Assembly (NCBI RefSeq): GCF_040548815.1
Contig: NZ_JBEPSM010000002.1
Coordinates: 62,001-126,000 of the forward strand
Source of the DNA: Kaistia defluvii
GTDB taxonomy: Bacteria > Pseudomonadota > Alphaproteobacteria > Rhizobiales > Kaistiaceae
Direction of reading: 5' to 3'
Length of the DNA stretch: 64,000 nt
Shown here: in pieces, positions 10,064 to 18,575 of the stretch
How the letters are laid out: every line of letters starts with the position of its first letter
Position numbering within the stretch: the first letter of the stretch is position 1
Notes under the pieces: model-generated
Databases searched by the model: none
What the model was told of the DNA's origin: nothing
What the model saw: the letters and a program-made list of their open reading frames with translations, nothing else
Position numbers and translations under genes: made by a program

Positions 10064-10323
10064 GTTGTAAAGCGCGGCGGTCGGGAAAAATTCCACCACG
10101 TGAAACGATGCCGTCTTGCTTTGCGTCCATCCGCAGGGGACGTTGTGCGCCGCAGCTTCGAAACTGCGGCGCAGAGAAACGGCGCCAAGCCGTGCCCGCG
10201 CCAGCAAAATCGAGAGTGAAATTTTGGGTAGGTGAAGTTTAATTCGCCACGCAATCTTATCCAATCGCCGCGCGACAGGGAAAGTCTTCGGATTTGTCGC
10301 GCTGCCTGACAAAGGGGAATAAT
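10064..10323. other. Intergenic region with a perfect 10-bp hairpin
   Basis: 260 bp between the aminotransferase and the binding-protein gene. TGCGCCGCAG (10146-10155) and CTGCGGCGCA (10164-10173) form a hairpin with an 8-base loop and no T-run, so it may stabilise or attenuate the transcript. The last 30 bases carry AAAGGGGAA as ribosome binding site for the next gene. No other feature seen. Confidence 0.5.
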
Positions 10324-11169
10324 ATGCGCTCTACTGCATTGAAGGTTGCGGCGGGTCTTGGTGCCCTTTCGCTGGCGATGTCTTTCACGCAGGTGGCTTC
10401 CGCCGCCGGCAAGCTCCAGGACGTGCTGAGCCGAGGCAAGCTGGTCGTCGGCACCGGCAGCACCAATCCGCCCTGGCATTTCCGCGATGAAGCGGGCGAA
10501 CTGGTCGGCTTCGACATCGACGTCGCCAAGATCATCGCCAAGGGCCTGTTCGACGACGACACCAAGATCGAGTTCGTGAACCAGGCGTCCGACGCCCGCA
10601 TCCCGAACATCGTCACCGACAAGGTCGACATCAGCTGCCAGTTCATCACCGTGACGGCCGCCCGCGCCCAGCAGGTCGCCTTCACCGTTCCCTATTATCG
10701 CGAGGGCGTCAGCCTGATGATGGTGGCCGGCGGCAAGTATCCCGACTATGCCGCGCTCAAGGCTGCCGGCAATGCCGTGACCGTCTCGGTGCTGCAGAAC
10801 GTCTTCGCCGAGGGCATGGTCAAGGCCGCGCTGCCCGACGCCAAGGTCGATCAGTTCGAGAGCGTCGACCTGATGTACCAGGCGTTGAACTCCGGCCGTG
10901 CCGACGCCGCGGCGACCGACACGTCGTCGCTCGCCTACTATATGAAGCAGAATGAGGGTCGCTACGTCGACTCCGGCTTCAGCTGGAACCCGCAGACCTA
11001 TGCCTGCATCGTCAAGCAGGGCGATCCGGACTGGCTGAACTTCGTCAATGTCGCGCTGCGCGAGTCGATGACCGGCACGACCTTCCCGATGTACAAGAAG
11101 GCGTATGAGCATTGGTTCGGCACGTCGCCGTCCGAGCCGACGATCGGCTTCCCGGCTGAATTCCGCTAG
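10324..11169 (+). CDS. Polar amino acid ABC transporter substrate-binding protein (family 3)
   Basis: 281-aa periplasmic binding protein. The start at 10324 gives a Sec signal peptide (MRSTALKVAAGLGALSLAMSF, cleaved after ASAA) and has AGGGGAA just upstream; the ORF opens 30 bases earlier without a ribosome site. The SBP-3 pattern is clear: GKLVVGTGSTNPPWHFRDEAGELVGFDIDVAKIIA, the FVNQASDARIPNIVTDKVDIS segment, and FTVPYYREG. It feeds the two permeases and ATPase that follow. The ligand, presumably an amino acid or derivative used by the adjacent aminotransferase, cannot be read from sequence. Confidence 0.9.
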   Translation: MRSTALKVAAGLGALSLAMSFTQVASAAGKLQDVLSRGKLVVGTGSTNPPWHFRDEAGELVGFDIDVAKIIAKGLFDDDTKIEFVNQASDARIPNIVTDKVDISCQFITVTAARAQQVAFTVPYYREGVSLMMVAGGKYPDYAALKAAGNAVTVSVLQNVFAEGMVKAALPDAKVDQFESVDLMYQALNSGRADAAATDTSSLAYYMKQNEGRYVDSGFSWNPQTYACIVKQGDPDWLNFVNVALRESMTGTTFPMYKKAYEHWFGTSPSEPTIGFPAEFR

Positions 11170-11187
11170 TCGGGGACCGCTTCCACC

Positions 11188-11847
11188 GTGAACTACACGC
11201 TGCACTTCGGTGCCGTCTGGGCGAGCTTCGACCATCTTCTGGCCGGGCTCGCCATCGGACTGGCTCTTGCCGTCGCCGCCGTGGCGGTCGGCACCGTCCT
11301 CGGGCTGCTTTCGGCCTTTGCCAGCGTGTCGAAATCACGCGTGCTGCGCGGGATCAGCGGGACTTATGTCCTGCTGATCCGCAACATTCCGCTGCTGGTT
11401 CTGGTGCTGCTGGTCTATTTCGCCCTGCCGGCAACCGGGATCCGGCTCGACAAATATGAAAGCTTCATTGGCTCGCTGGCGCTCTATGCCGGCGCCTATC
11501 TGACCGAGGTGTTCCGCGCCGGGCTGCTTTCGGTGCCGAAGGGCATCGTCGAGGCGGGAAGGGCGATCGGCCTGACGCGGATGCAGACCAATCTGTCGGT
11601 CGTCATGCCGGTGATGCTGCGCAACTCGCTGCCCTCGCTCGGCAACACCTTCATCGGCATGTTCAAGGACAGCTCGATCGCCGCGGCGATCGCCATTCCC
11701 GAGCTGACCTTCGAAGCCCGCAAGATCAATGTCGACACATTCCGTGTGGTCGAGACCTGGACCGTCGCGAGCGGCCTCTACATCGCCGCCTGCTTCACGA
11801 TCGCCGCCTTGCTGCGAAGGCTCGAGCGCCGCTTCCCCAAATTCTGA
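11188..11847 (+). CDS. Polar amino acid ABC transporter permease 1 (HisM/GlnP family)
   Basis: 219-aa integral membrane protein beginning with GTG at 11188, 18 bp after the binding-protein stop. Hydrophobic helices include LLAGLAIGLALAVAAVAVGTVLGLLSAF and YVLLIRNIPLLVLVLLVYFALP; RNIP is the typical motif of this family. The ATPase-contact loop reads GIVEAGRAIGLTRMQTNLSVVMPVMLRNSLP. It pairs with the next permease as a heterodimer. Confidence 0.9.
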   Translation: MNYTLHFGAVWASFDHLLAGLAIGLALAVAAVAVGTVLGLLSAFASVSKSRVLRGISGTYVLLIRNIPLLVLVLLVYFALPATGIRLDKYESFIGSLALYAGAYLTEVFRAGLLSVPKGIVEAGRAIGLTRMQTNLSVVMPVMLRNSLPSLGNTFIGMFKDSSIAAAIAIPELTFEARKINVDTFRVVETWTVASGLYIAACFTIAALLRRLERRFPKF

Positions 11848-11865
11848 TCGGGTCACACCTATCCA

Positions 11866-12522
11866 ATGGACGCTTTTCTCGCCCAGCTCTGGATCGCCCG
11901 ATGGCCGATATTCGACGGCTTCCTGATGACATTACGCATTTCGGTCGGAGCGATCGTGTTCGGCACGATCCTCGGCTGCATCGTCGGCATCCAGCTCGTC
12001 TTCGCGCCGCTCTGGCTCCGTCTTCCGTTCCGCGCCTATGTCGATATCATGCGCGGCACGCCGCTCCTGGTCCTCATCCTCGCCGCCTTCTACATCCCGG
12101 CCGTGCTGGGGCTATCGCTGTCGGCGGCGCAGGCCGGCACGCTGGCGCTCGGCCTGTTCGCCGGCGCCCATATTGGCGAGCTGCTGCGCGGTTCGCTGCA
12201 GGCGATCCCGCCCGGCCAGATCGAGGCGGGTCGTTCCATCGGCCTCACCTTCCCGCAGATCCTCGCCAACGTGCTGCTGCCGCAGGCGCTCCGCACGTCG
12301 TTGCCGCCCTGGATCAACACCGGCGTCGAGCTGATCAAGGGCTCCAGCCTGCTCTCGATGATCGGAGTCGGCGAACTGCTGCTGAAGACGCAGGAAGTGA
12401 TCGGCCGCAATTTCATGACCATTCAATTCTACGTCTTCGCCGGCGTCCTCTATCTGGTGGTGAATATCGCCCTGGACCTGCTCGGCAAGTCGATGGAACG
12501 CCGCCTCGGAGCCCGCCAATGA
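11866..12522 (+). CDS. Polar amino acid ABC transporter permease 2 (HisQ/GlnP family)
   Basis: 218-aa membrane permease with the family motif MRGTPLLVLILAAFYIPAVLGL and the EAA loop GQIEAGRSIGLTFPQILANVLLPQALRTSLPPWINT. It is about the same length as the first permease and probably forms a heterodimer with it. Its stop codon overlaps the ATPase start (ATGA at 12519-12522), showing translational coupling. Confidence 0.9.
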   Translation: MDAFLAQLWIARWPIFDGFLMTLRISVGAIVFGTILGCIVGIQLVFAPLWLRLPFRAYVDIMRGTPLLVLILAAFYIPAVLGLSLSAAQAGTLALGLFAGAHIGELLRGSLQAIPPGQIEAGRSIGLTFPQILANVLLPQALRTSLPPWINTGVELIKGSSLLSMIGVGELLLKTQEVIGRNFMTIQFYVFAGVLYLVVNIALDLLGKSMERRLGARQ

Positions 12523-13301
12523 CCACGACAGACACCGCGCGACCGCTGCTCGACATTCGCGGGCTCCGGAAGAACTTCGGCGCCGTGGAAATCCTCAAGG
12601 GCGTTGATCTCAGCCTCCGTCCGAAGGACGTCGTCTCGATCATCGGTTCGAGCGGGTCCGGCAAGACGACGCTGCTTCGCTGCGTCAACCTGCTGGAGGA
12701 ATTCCAGGGCGGCGACATCATCCTCGATGGCGAGACGATCGGCTACAAGACGATCGGCGGCAAGCGGGTTCGGCTCCGCGACGCCGAACTGTCGCGCCAA
12801 CGCGCCATGACCGGCATGGTGTTCCAGAGCTTCAACCTGTTTCCGCACCTGACCGCCGCCGGCAACGTCATGCTGGGCCTGCGCAAGGTGAAGAAGCTCG
12901 GCAAGGAGGAAGCCTTTGTCATCGCGGAGAAATGGCTGAACCGGGTCGGGCTCGGCGCGCGGCTCGAGCATTATCCGAGCCAGCTTTCTGGTGGCCAGCA
13001 ACAGCGCGTCGCGATCGCCCGCGCGCTGGCGATGAACCCCAAGCTGGTGCTGCTCGACGAGGTGACCTCGGCGCTGGATCCAGAACTGGTGCAGGAAGTG
13101 CTGACCACCATCAAGAGCATCGCCGATGATGGCGCGACCCTGCTGATCGTCACGCATGAGATGCGGTTCGCCCGCGAGGTCTCCAGCCGCATCGTCTTCA
13201 TGGAGCAGGGCCGGATCGCTGAGGAAGGCACGCCTGCGGAGATCTTCGGCGAGGGTCGCAGCCAGCGTCTCAACGAGTTCCTGAAGAGCTCGCGCCACTG
13301 A
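12519..13301 (+). CDS. Polar amino acid ABC transporter ATP-binding protein
   Basis: 260-aa ATPase of the HisP/GlnQ group. Walker A is GSSGSGKT, the signature motif [15 protein letters not shown], Walker [14 protein letters not shown] with catalytic Glu, and the switch His in IVTHEM. ATGA overlap with the permease fixes the start. It has the extended Q-loop region typical of amino-acid importers ([23 protein letters not shown]). Last gene of the importer operon; a strong terminator follows. Confidence 0.93.
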   Translation: MTTTDTARPLLDIRGLRKNFGAVEILKGVDLSLRPKDVVSIIGSSGSGKTTLLRCVNLLEEFQGGDIILDGETIGYKTIGGKRVRLRDAELSRQRAMTGMVFQSFNLFPHLTAAGNVMLGLRKVKKLGKEEAFVIAEKWLNRVGLGARLEHYPSQLSGGQQQRVAIARALAMNPKLVLLDEVTSALDPELVQEVLTTIKSIADDGATLLIVTHEMRFAREVSSRIVFMEQGRIAEEGTPAEIFGEGRSQRLNEFLKSSRH

Positions 13302-13336
13302 ACGGCGCGGCGCCGGACACCTATGAGAAGGAAGGA

Positions 13337-13368
13337 AGCGGGCGGCTCTCACCGGCGCCCGCTTTTTT
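13337..13368 (+). terminator. Rho-independent terminator after the amino-acid ABC operon
   Basis: AGCGGGCG (13337-13344) pairs with CGCCCGCT (13356-13363), with an 11-base loop, and a run of T follows (13363-13368). It lies 35 bp after the ATPase stop. The dehydrogenase gene at 13486 is therefore probably a separate transcription unit. Confidence 0.85.
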
Positions 13369-13485
13369 CATGGGGCAGGGCGGTGTCTCGGCCGAGGCGG
13401 GGTGTCAGGAAGCGGGTGCCATGTTAGGCCTGTGCCAGGGCGTCGCGGATCGATGCCGGCAGGATTGAATTGGACGGAGATCGAG

Positions 13486-14352
13486 ATGACGAAGGTAGCG
13501 TTCCTGGGCCTCGGCGTGATGGGCTATCCGATGGCGCGGCATCTGCAGGCGAAGGGCCACGAGGTCACCGTCTACAACCGCAATGCCGCCAAGTCCGCGA
13601 AGTGGGTCTCCGAATTTGGCGGTCGCGCCGCCGCGACCCCGAAGGAAGCTGCCGGGGGGCAGGACATCGTCTTCGCCTGCGTCGGCAATGACGACGATCT
13701 GCGCTCGGTCACCATCGGGCCGGACGGCGCCTTTGCCGGGCTTGGCCAGGGCGCCGTCTTTGTCGATCACACCACCGCTTCCGCCGAGGTGGCGCGCGAA
13801 CTGCACACCGAGGCCGAGAGCCGCGGCTTCGCCTTCATCGATGCGCCCGTTTCCGGCGGCCAGGCGGGTGCGGAGAACGGCCTGCTGACGGTGATGTGCG
13901 GCGGCGACGCCGAGCCTTTCGCCCGCGTCGAGCCGGTGATCGCCAGCTACGCCCGCGCCTGCCGCCTGCTCGGACCCGTGGGCTCCGGCCAACTCGCCAA
14001 GATGATGAACCAGATCTGCATCGCCGGCATCGTCCAGGGCCTGGCCGAGGCGCTGCATTTCGGCAAGCGCGCCGGCCTCGACGTCGAGGCCGTGGTCGAG
14101 GTGATCTCGAAGGGCGCGGCGCAGTCCTGGCAGATGGAGAACCGCTACAAGTCGATGAATGCCGGCCAGTTCGAGTTCGGCTTCGCGGTCGACTGGATGC
14201 GCAAGGATCTCGGCATCTGCCTCGATGAGGCGCGCAACAACGGCGCGAAGCTGCCGCTGACCGCGCTGGTCGACCAGTTCTACGCCGACGTCCAGGCCAT
14301 GGGCGGCAACCGCTGGGACACGTCGAGCCTCATCGCCCGGCTGGAAAAGTAG
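13486..14352 (+). CDS. Beta-hydroxyacid dehydrogenase (3-hydroxyisobutyrate dehydrogenase family)
   Basis: 288-aa NAD(P)-dependent oxidoreductase. The start at 13486 (MTKVAFLGLGVMGYPMARHL) places the Rossmann GxGxMGxxMA motif at the N-terminus as in the family; the frame is open further upstream but the extra 28 residues are not conserved-looking. Other motifs: DAPVSGGQAGAENGLLTVMCGG (substrate-binding), GPVGSGQLAKMMNQI with the catalytic Lys, and the helical C-terminal domain (FAVDWMRKDLGICLDEA). Candidate substrates include 3-hydroxyisobutyrate, 2-hydroxy-3-oxopropionate and related acids. Proximity to the aminotransferase suggests a shared catabolic route. Confidence 0.87.
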   Translation: MTKVAFLGLGVMGYPMARHLQAKGHEVTVYNRNAAKSAKWVSEFGGRAAATPKEAAGGQDIVFACVGNDDDLRSVTIGPDGAFAGLGQGAVFVDHTTASAEVARELHTEAESRGFAFIDAPVSGGQAGAENGLLTVMCGGDAEPFARVEPVIASYARACRLLGPVGSGQLAKMMNQICIAGIVQGLAEALHFGKRAGLDVEAVVEVISKGAAQSWQMENRYKSMNAGQFEFGFAVDWMRKDLGICLDEARNNGAKLPLTALVDQFYADVQAMGGNRWDTSSLIARLEK

Positions 14353-14593
14353 GGGCCTTTTTGGGCCCGCGCTCCCGCCAACGCCCAACCTCCGCCCTCA
14401 TCCTCGCGAAGGCGAGGACCCATCCAGCCGTGAACTTGGGCGTTTGGCACGGCTGGCAACCCTGCTGAATGGATCCCGGGTCTCCGCCCGGGATGACGGC
14501 AAGGTGGGGGAGCGCGGGGGCGTCTCCGTTCCCAGGCTATGGTGGGTAGGCGTGGTGGTCCACGCTTCCGGCCATGCGGGCGTTTGGCGCCCC
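14353..14593. repeat. Convergent intergenic region with inverted repeats
   Basis: 241 bp between the dehydrogenase and manC. Two imperfect palindromic units are seen: TCCTCGCGAAGGCGAGGA at about 14401-14418 and GATCCCGGGTCTCCGCCCGGGATGAC at about 14471-14497 (arms ATCCCGGG / CCCGGGAT). They resemble the GTCATCCCGGCGAAGGCCGGGATCC elements near 24390. No gene seen. Confidence 0.6.
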
Positions 14594-16018
14594 TCACACC
14601 CTCGCGTAAATATCCTCGATGCGGACGATGTCGTCCTCGCCGAGATAGGAGCCGGTCTGGACCTCGATCAGTTCGAGCGGGATCAGGCCGGGGTTGGAAA
14701 CGCGGTGGATCGCGCCGAGAGGCAGGTAGATCGACTCGTTCTCGTTCACTGTCTTGACGGTGTCGTTCAGCGTCACCTCGGCGGTTCCGCGCACGACGAC
14801 CCAATGCTCGGCGCGATGGTGGTGCTTCTGCAGCGACAGCTTGGCGCCGGGCTCGACGACGATCTTCTTCACATGGAAGCGGTCGCCCCGGCAGATCGTC
14901 TGGTAGGTGCCCCAGGGCCGGTGGATCTTGATGTGCTCGTTGGCCTCGTGGCGCTTCTCCGCCTTGAGGCTGGCGACCAGATGCTTGACGTCCTGGGCCC
15001 GGTCGGACGGCATGATCAGGATCGCATCCTCGGAGGCGACGACGGTCATGTTGTCGAGGCCGATGCCGGTGATCAGCGGACCCTCGGAGTGGATGAAGGC
15101 GTTGTGGCTGTCGATCAGCGCGACGGGGCCGGACGTGACATTGCCATGTTCGCCGGCCTCGCGGCTGTCGCGCACGGCGTCCCAGCTGCCGATGTCGGAC
15201 CAGCTGAAGCGGCCCTCGATGACGGCGGCGCGGTCGGTGCGCTCCAGCACGGCATAGTCGATCGATTTGGCCGGCATCGCCACGAAACTCTTCTCATCCA
15301 GGCGGATGAAGCCGATGTCCTCGATCGCGCCGGCGATCGTCTTCTCGGCGCCGGCGGCGATCTCCGGCTCGAACTTGGCGGCCTCGGACAGCATCAGCGC
15401 GGCCGGGAAGATGAAATTGCCGGAATTCCAGAGATAGCCGTCGGCGACATAGCGTTCCGCGGTCTCGCGGTCCGGCTTCTCGACAAAGGAGGTGACGGCG
15501 AAGGCGCCCGGCGTGCCAAGCGGCTTGCCCGGCTTGATATAGCCATAGCTGGTGCGCGGCTCGGTCGGCGTGATGCCGAAGGTGACGATATGGCCTTCCT
15601 CGGCGGCCGCGGCGGCGTCCAGGCAGGCCTGCTGGAACAGGGCCACGTCGGGCACCAGATGGTCTGCGGCCAGCGCCAGCACCAGGCAATCATCGCCATG
15701 GATCTTCTGCGCGTAGCGGGCGGCGACGATCAGCGCCGCCGCGGAATCGCGCCGTGCCGGCTCCAGGATGATGGTGACGTCGACGCCGATTTCCGCCGCC
15801 TGACGCCGGGCGAAGAAACGGAAGGCATCGGCGGTGATGATGATCGGGTCGGTGCCGCCGGCGCTCTTCGGCGGCACGCGCAGCAGCGTGTCCTGATAGA
15901 AGGTGCGATCGGAGCCGAGCGCCAAAAACTGCTTCGGCATGCTGTCGCGCGAGATCGGCCAGAGTCGTGTTCCCGATCCGCCCGCCAGAATAACCGGAAC
16001 AATCTTCGAACCTGCCAT
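14594..16018 (-). CDS. manC: Mannose-1-phosphate guanylyltransferase / mannose-6-phosphate isomerase
   Basis: 474-aa cytoplasmic type II enzyme that makes GDP-mannose from mannose-1-phosphate and GTP for polysaccharide synthesis. The N-terminal nucleotidyltransferase begins VPVILAGGSGTRLWPISRDSMPKQFL with the pyrophosphorylase signature. FVEKPDRETAERYVADGYLWNSGNFIF is the second conserved block. The C-terminal cupin isomerase domain (from about residue 365) has WGTYQTICRGDRFHVKKIVVEPGAKLSLQKHHHRAEHWVVV with the metal-binding His and Glu. Length matches ManC/AlgA (about 475-480 aa). It is transcribed with or after the chain-length protein at 16153-18363; other exopolysaccharide genes are absent from the window. 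Confidence 0.93.
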   Translation of the reverse strand: MAGSKIVPVILAGGSGTRLWPISRDSMPKQFLALGSDRTFYQDTLLRVPPKSAGGTDPIIITADAFRFFARRQAAEIGVDVTIILEPARRDSAAALIVAARYAQKIHGDDCLVLALAADHLVPDVALFQQACLDAAAAAEEGHIVTFGITPTEPRTSYGYIKPGKPLGTPGAFAVTSFVEKPDRETAERYVADGYLWNSGNFIFPAALMLSEAAKFEPEIAAGAEKTIAGAIEDIGFIRLDEKSFVAMPAKSIDYAVLERTDRAAVIEGRFSWSDIGSWDAVRDSREAGEHGNVTSGPVALIDSHNAFIHSEGPLITGIGLDNMTVVASEDAILIMPSDRAQDVKHLVASLKAEKRHEANEHIKIHRPWGTYQTICRGDRFHVKKIVVEPGAKLSLQKHHHRAEHWVVVRGTAEVTLNDTVKTVNENESIYLPLGAIHRVSNPGLIPLELIEVQTGSYLGEDDIVRIEDIYARV

Positions 16019-16152
16019 AGTGATAGCCTCTCAAACGCAGCTTGCGCTTCATGCGCCTTTTGCCGGGGATGCCCCCTCGCTTTGCGGGGATGTTGCATGG
16101 CGGGGGTTACCAATTCAACGCGCGGGTCTCTCAGGAGTTCGGTTCGGACCCG

Positions 16153-18363
16153 TCAGTTTGGAACATTCTTTCCGAATGGTTGCGTCGGCGGAGCGATGCG
16201 GGCCGTTCGGAAAGCGCGGTGTCGGGGGCGGGCCGCGTGATTGAGCGCCAGCCAGAGATGTGCCGTGCCCCGCCCGCCGCGCGCCATCGCCCGGAGCGCG
16301 GCGCGGACATCGCGGGCCCGCGTCGCGGCCTCGACGACCAGGACGACATCGTCGACATGGCGCAGCCAGAGCAGCGTGTCGACGACGCCCAGTACGGGCG
16401 AACTGTCGATGACGATCTGGTCATAGGCAGGCCGCACCGTCTGCAGCCAGTTGCCGAGCCGGCCGGATTGCAGCAGCGCATCCACCCGGAGGCGCGCATC
16501 GCCGGGGCCGGCGGCGACGGTGAGATGCGGCGTCACGTCGTCGAACAGGAAGGCGTCGGCGGGCAGGACCGCGGCGATGCGTCCGGCCAGGTGATCGGCG
16601 AGGCCATGCCGGCGATCGCGATCCAGCGCGGCGTGAATGCCGGGCTCGCGCAGATTGCCATCGATCAGGAGGGTCTTGCGGCCGGACAGCGCGAAGGATC
16701 GCGCCAGCGCAATCGCGGTCAGCGTTGCGCCCTCGCCGGGGAGAGCCGCCGTCACCAGCGCCACGCGAGCGGTTCCCTGCGGTCGCGGAACCGACGGGGC
16801 GAGATCGAGCCCGAGGCGCAATCGGCGCACGCTTTCGGGATAAGGGCCGGCTGGATTGTCGAGGATTTCGCCCGCCGGCTTGTCGCCCGGGCGTCGCACC
16901 TCGATAGCGGGGAGGGAAGCGAGCACCGGCACGCCGGAGAACGCCTCGAGCGCGCTCTCGTCCGCGAAACCTCCAGAAAGGCTGTCGCGCAGGATGGCGG
17001 CCGATACGCCGAGCAGCAGGGAGAAAGCCATGGCGAGGCCTGCGATTAGCGGCGTGTCCGGATAGGTCGGGGTGGAGGGGGGCAGGGCTGCCGAAACGAT
17101 CCGGCTGTCGGGAAGCTGCAGGTCGATTTCGGCCGTCGCGGTCGTCGAATTGGTCGTGAGCTTATCGACGACCAGGCGCAGCGCCGCTGCATCCCCCTCG
17201 ACCTCGCGAAAATGCAGCACAAGGTCGGCCGGCACGTCGGGCCCCGTCAGCCGCTGGCTGAGGCGGTTGCGCAACTCGGCCTCGTTCTGCTGCGCCGTGC
17301 TCGCCTCGGCGGCGATCCGCGCGATCACCGCCTGGGCCTCCTTGTCGATCTGCCGGTCGAGTTGGGCGAGCCGGGTCTGCGTGTCGGCGCTGTCGGCGGG
17401 AGCGGGTCCCTGACGGATCGCCGCTGCCTGCGCCTGGAGCCGCACCATCCGCTCGGAGTTCAGTTCGGCGATCAGGGCGTCCCATTCGCGCTTGCGGGCG
17501 CGTTCGCGCGATCGGCCGGCGAGCGCGTCGTAGCGAAGGCGGTTCGCCTCCTGCTCTTTGATGGCGGAGCGGATTTCCCGCAGCTCGGCGCGAAGCTCGG
17601 CGTCTTCGATCTGGAGGATATTGTCGTCGAGGAAACTGTCGAGCTTGCGGTCGATCTCGCGCAGCGCGGCGCGCGCGCTTTCGAGCTGCTGGGCGAGCCG
17701 CTTCTGCATATCGGCCGCGAAATCGACCTTGGCGCGGATCTGCGCGTCGATATAGGCGGCGGCCAGCTGGTTGGCGATCCGCGCCGCCTTTTCGGGATCC
17801 CGGGAACGGGCCGCGACTTCGATGACATAGGTCGCCCCCCGCCGGGTGACCGTAATCGCCTGGCTCAGCCGCTTCAGCGTCAGCCGGGTCGCCTGTTCGG
17901 TCGACAGCGTGGCTGGCCCAAGGCCAAGCAGGCTTGCCAGACGTGCCCGCAAGCCTCGCTTCGGCGCGAATTCTGGGTCGCGAACCAGGTCCAGCGTGTT
18001 GACCACTGACAGCAGCACAGAGGGTGAGCGCAGGATCTCGACCTCGCTCTCGACCCGCGCCGCATCGGCCGGCCTGCCGCCTTCGGGCCGGTCCGCGTCG
18101 AGCATGCTGCGTTGCCAGGGATCGACGATGACCAGCGCGGAGGCCTTGTAGGCCGGCGTTGCCTGCCAGAGGAAAAGCGCGGCCAGCAGGTTGATGGCAA
18201 TGACGACGCCGAGAAAAGTCCAAGCCTGCCGGCGCAGCAGGCGGAACAGCCGCCACGGATCGGGAGGCTCCGCGCGCGATGCGGCCCATGGCCCGGGGGG
18301 CGGCGGCGCAGGCGAGGCCTGGCCATCCTCCGAGGCGAGGCGCAGGCCCCTGCCGTCCGACAT
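16153..18363 (-). CDS. Wzz/Wzc-like polysaccharide chain-length protein with degenerate BY-kinase domain
   Basis: 736-aa inner-membrane protein. The start at 18363 has GGGGGAAGT upstream. A first membrane segment at about 48-66 and a second at about 438-458 bracket a periplasmic Wzz region with a long coiled coil (about 215-390). The cytoplasmic domain resembles a bacterial tyrosine kinase but looks inactive. Walker A reads LPGEGATLT (541-549) with Ala546 where the Lys should be, and Walker A' reads LLIDGNLR with Asn570 where the second Asp should be; Walker B (IVIDSSP) is intact. The C-terminus has no tyrosine cluster. It probably sets chain length or export of an exopolysaccharide without kinase activity. 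Confidence 0.83.
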   Translation of the reverse strand: MSDGRGLRLASEDGQASPAPPPPGPWAASRAEPPDPWRLFRLLRRQAWTFLGVVIAINLLAALFLWQATPAYKASALVIVDPWQRSMLDADRPEGGRPADAARVESEVEILRSPSVLLSVVNTLDLVRDPEFAPKRGLRARLASLLGLGPATLSTEQATRLTLKRLSQAITVTRRGATYVIEVAARSRDPEKAARIANQLAAAYIDAQIRAKVDFAADMQKRLAQQLESARAALREIDRKLDSFLDDNILQIEDAELRAELREIRSAIKEQEANRLRYDALAGRSRERARKREWDALIAELNSERMVRLQAQAAAIRQGPAPADSADTQTRLAQLDRQIDKEAQAVIARIAAEASTAQQNEAELRNRLSQRLTGPDVPADLVLHFREVEGDAAALRLVVDKLTTNSTTATAEIDLQLPDSRIVSAALPPSTPTYPDTPLIAGLAMAFSLLLGVSAAILRDSLSGGFADESALEAFSGVPVLASLPAIEVRRPGDKPAGEILDNPAGPYPESVRRLRLGLDLAPSVPRPQGTARVALVTAALPGEGATLTAIALARSFALSGRKTLLIDGNLREPGIHAALDRDRRHGLADHLAGRIAAVLPADAFLFDDVTPHLTVAAGPGDARLRVDALLQSGRLGNWLQTVRPAYDQIVIDSSPVLGVVDTLLWLRHVDDVVLVVEAATRARDVRAALRAMARGGRGTAHLWLALNHAARPRHRAFRTARIAPPTQPFGKNVPN

Positions 18364-18506
18364 CCTGACTTCCCCCGTCGAAGCCGATCCGTTTCGCAGA
18401 TGCTGGGCGCGGCGGTCCTGGATGCAGGAAGTCGGCCGCACAACCCAAGGTGACGTAACGGAAATGGCGAGTCAACACCGGCCCATGCGGCGGTCGTCCG
18501 CATTGC

Positions 18507-18521
18507 GAACAAAACGGGAAA
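18507..18521 (+). promoter_or_regulatory. Near-consensus LexA box upstream of the UvrD-type helicase
   Basis: GAACAAAACGGGAAA differs by one base from GAAC-N7-GAAC, the alphaproteobacterial LexA operator. It lies 55 bp before the helicase ATG. Its spacer is nearly the same as in the perfect imuA box (AAAACGG against AAAACAG). The assignment is inference. Confidence 0.45.
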
Positions 18522-18575
18522 CATGCTCCAATCCGGGACGATCCCGCCCTTGATTCGACGGAACCACCCATTTCC

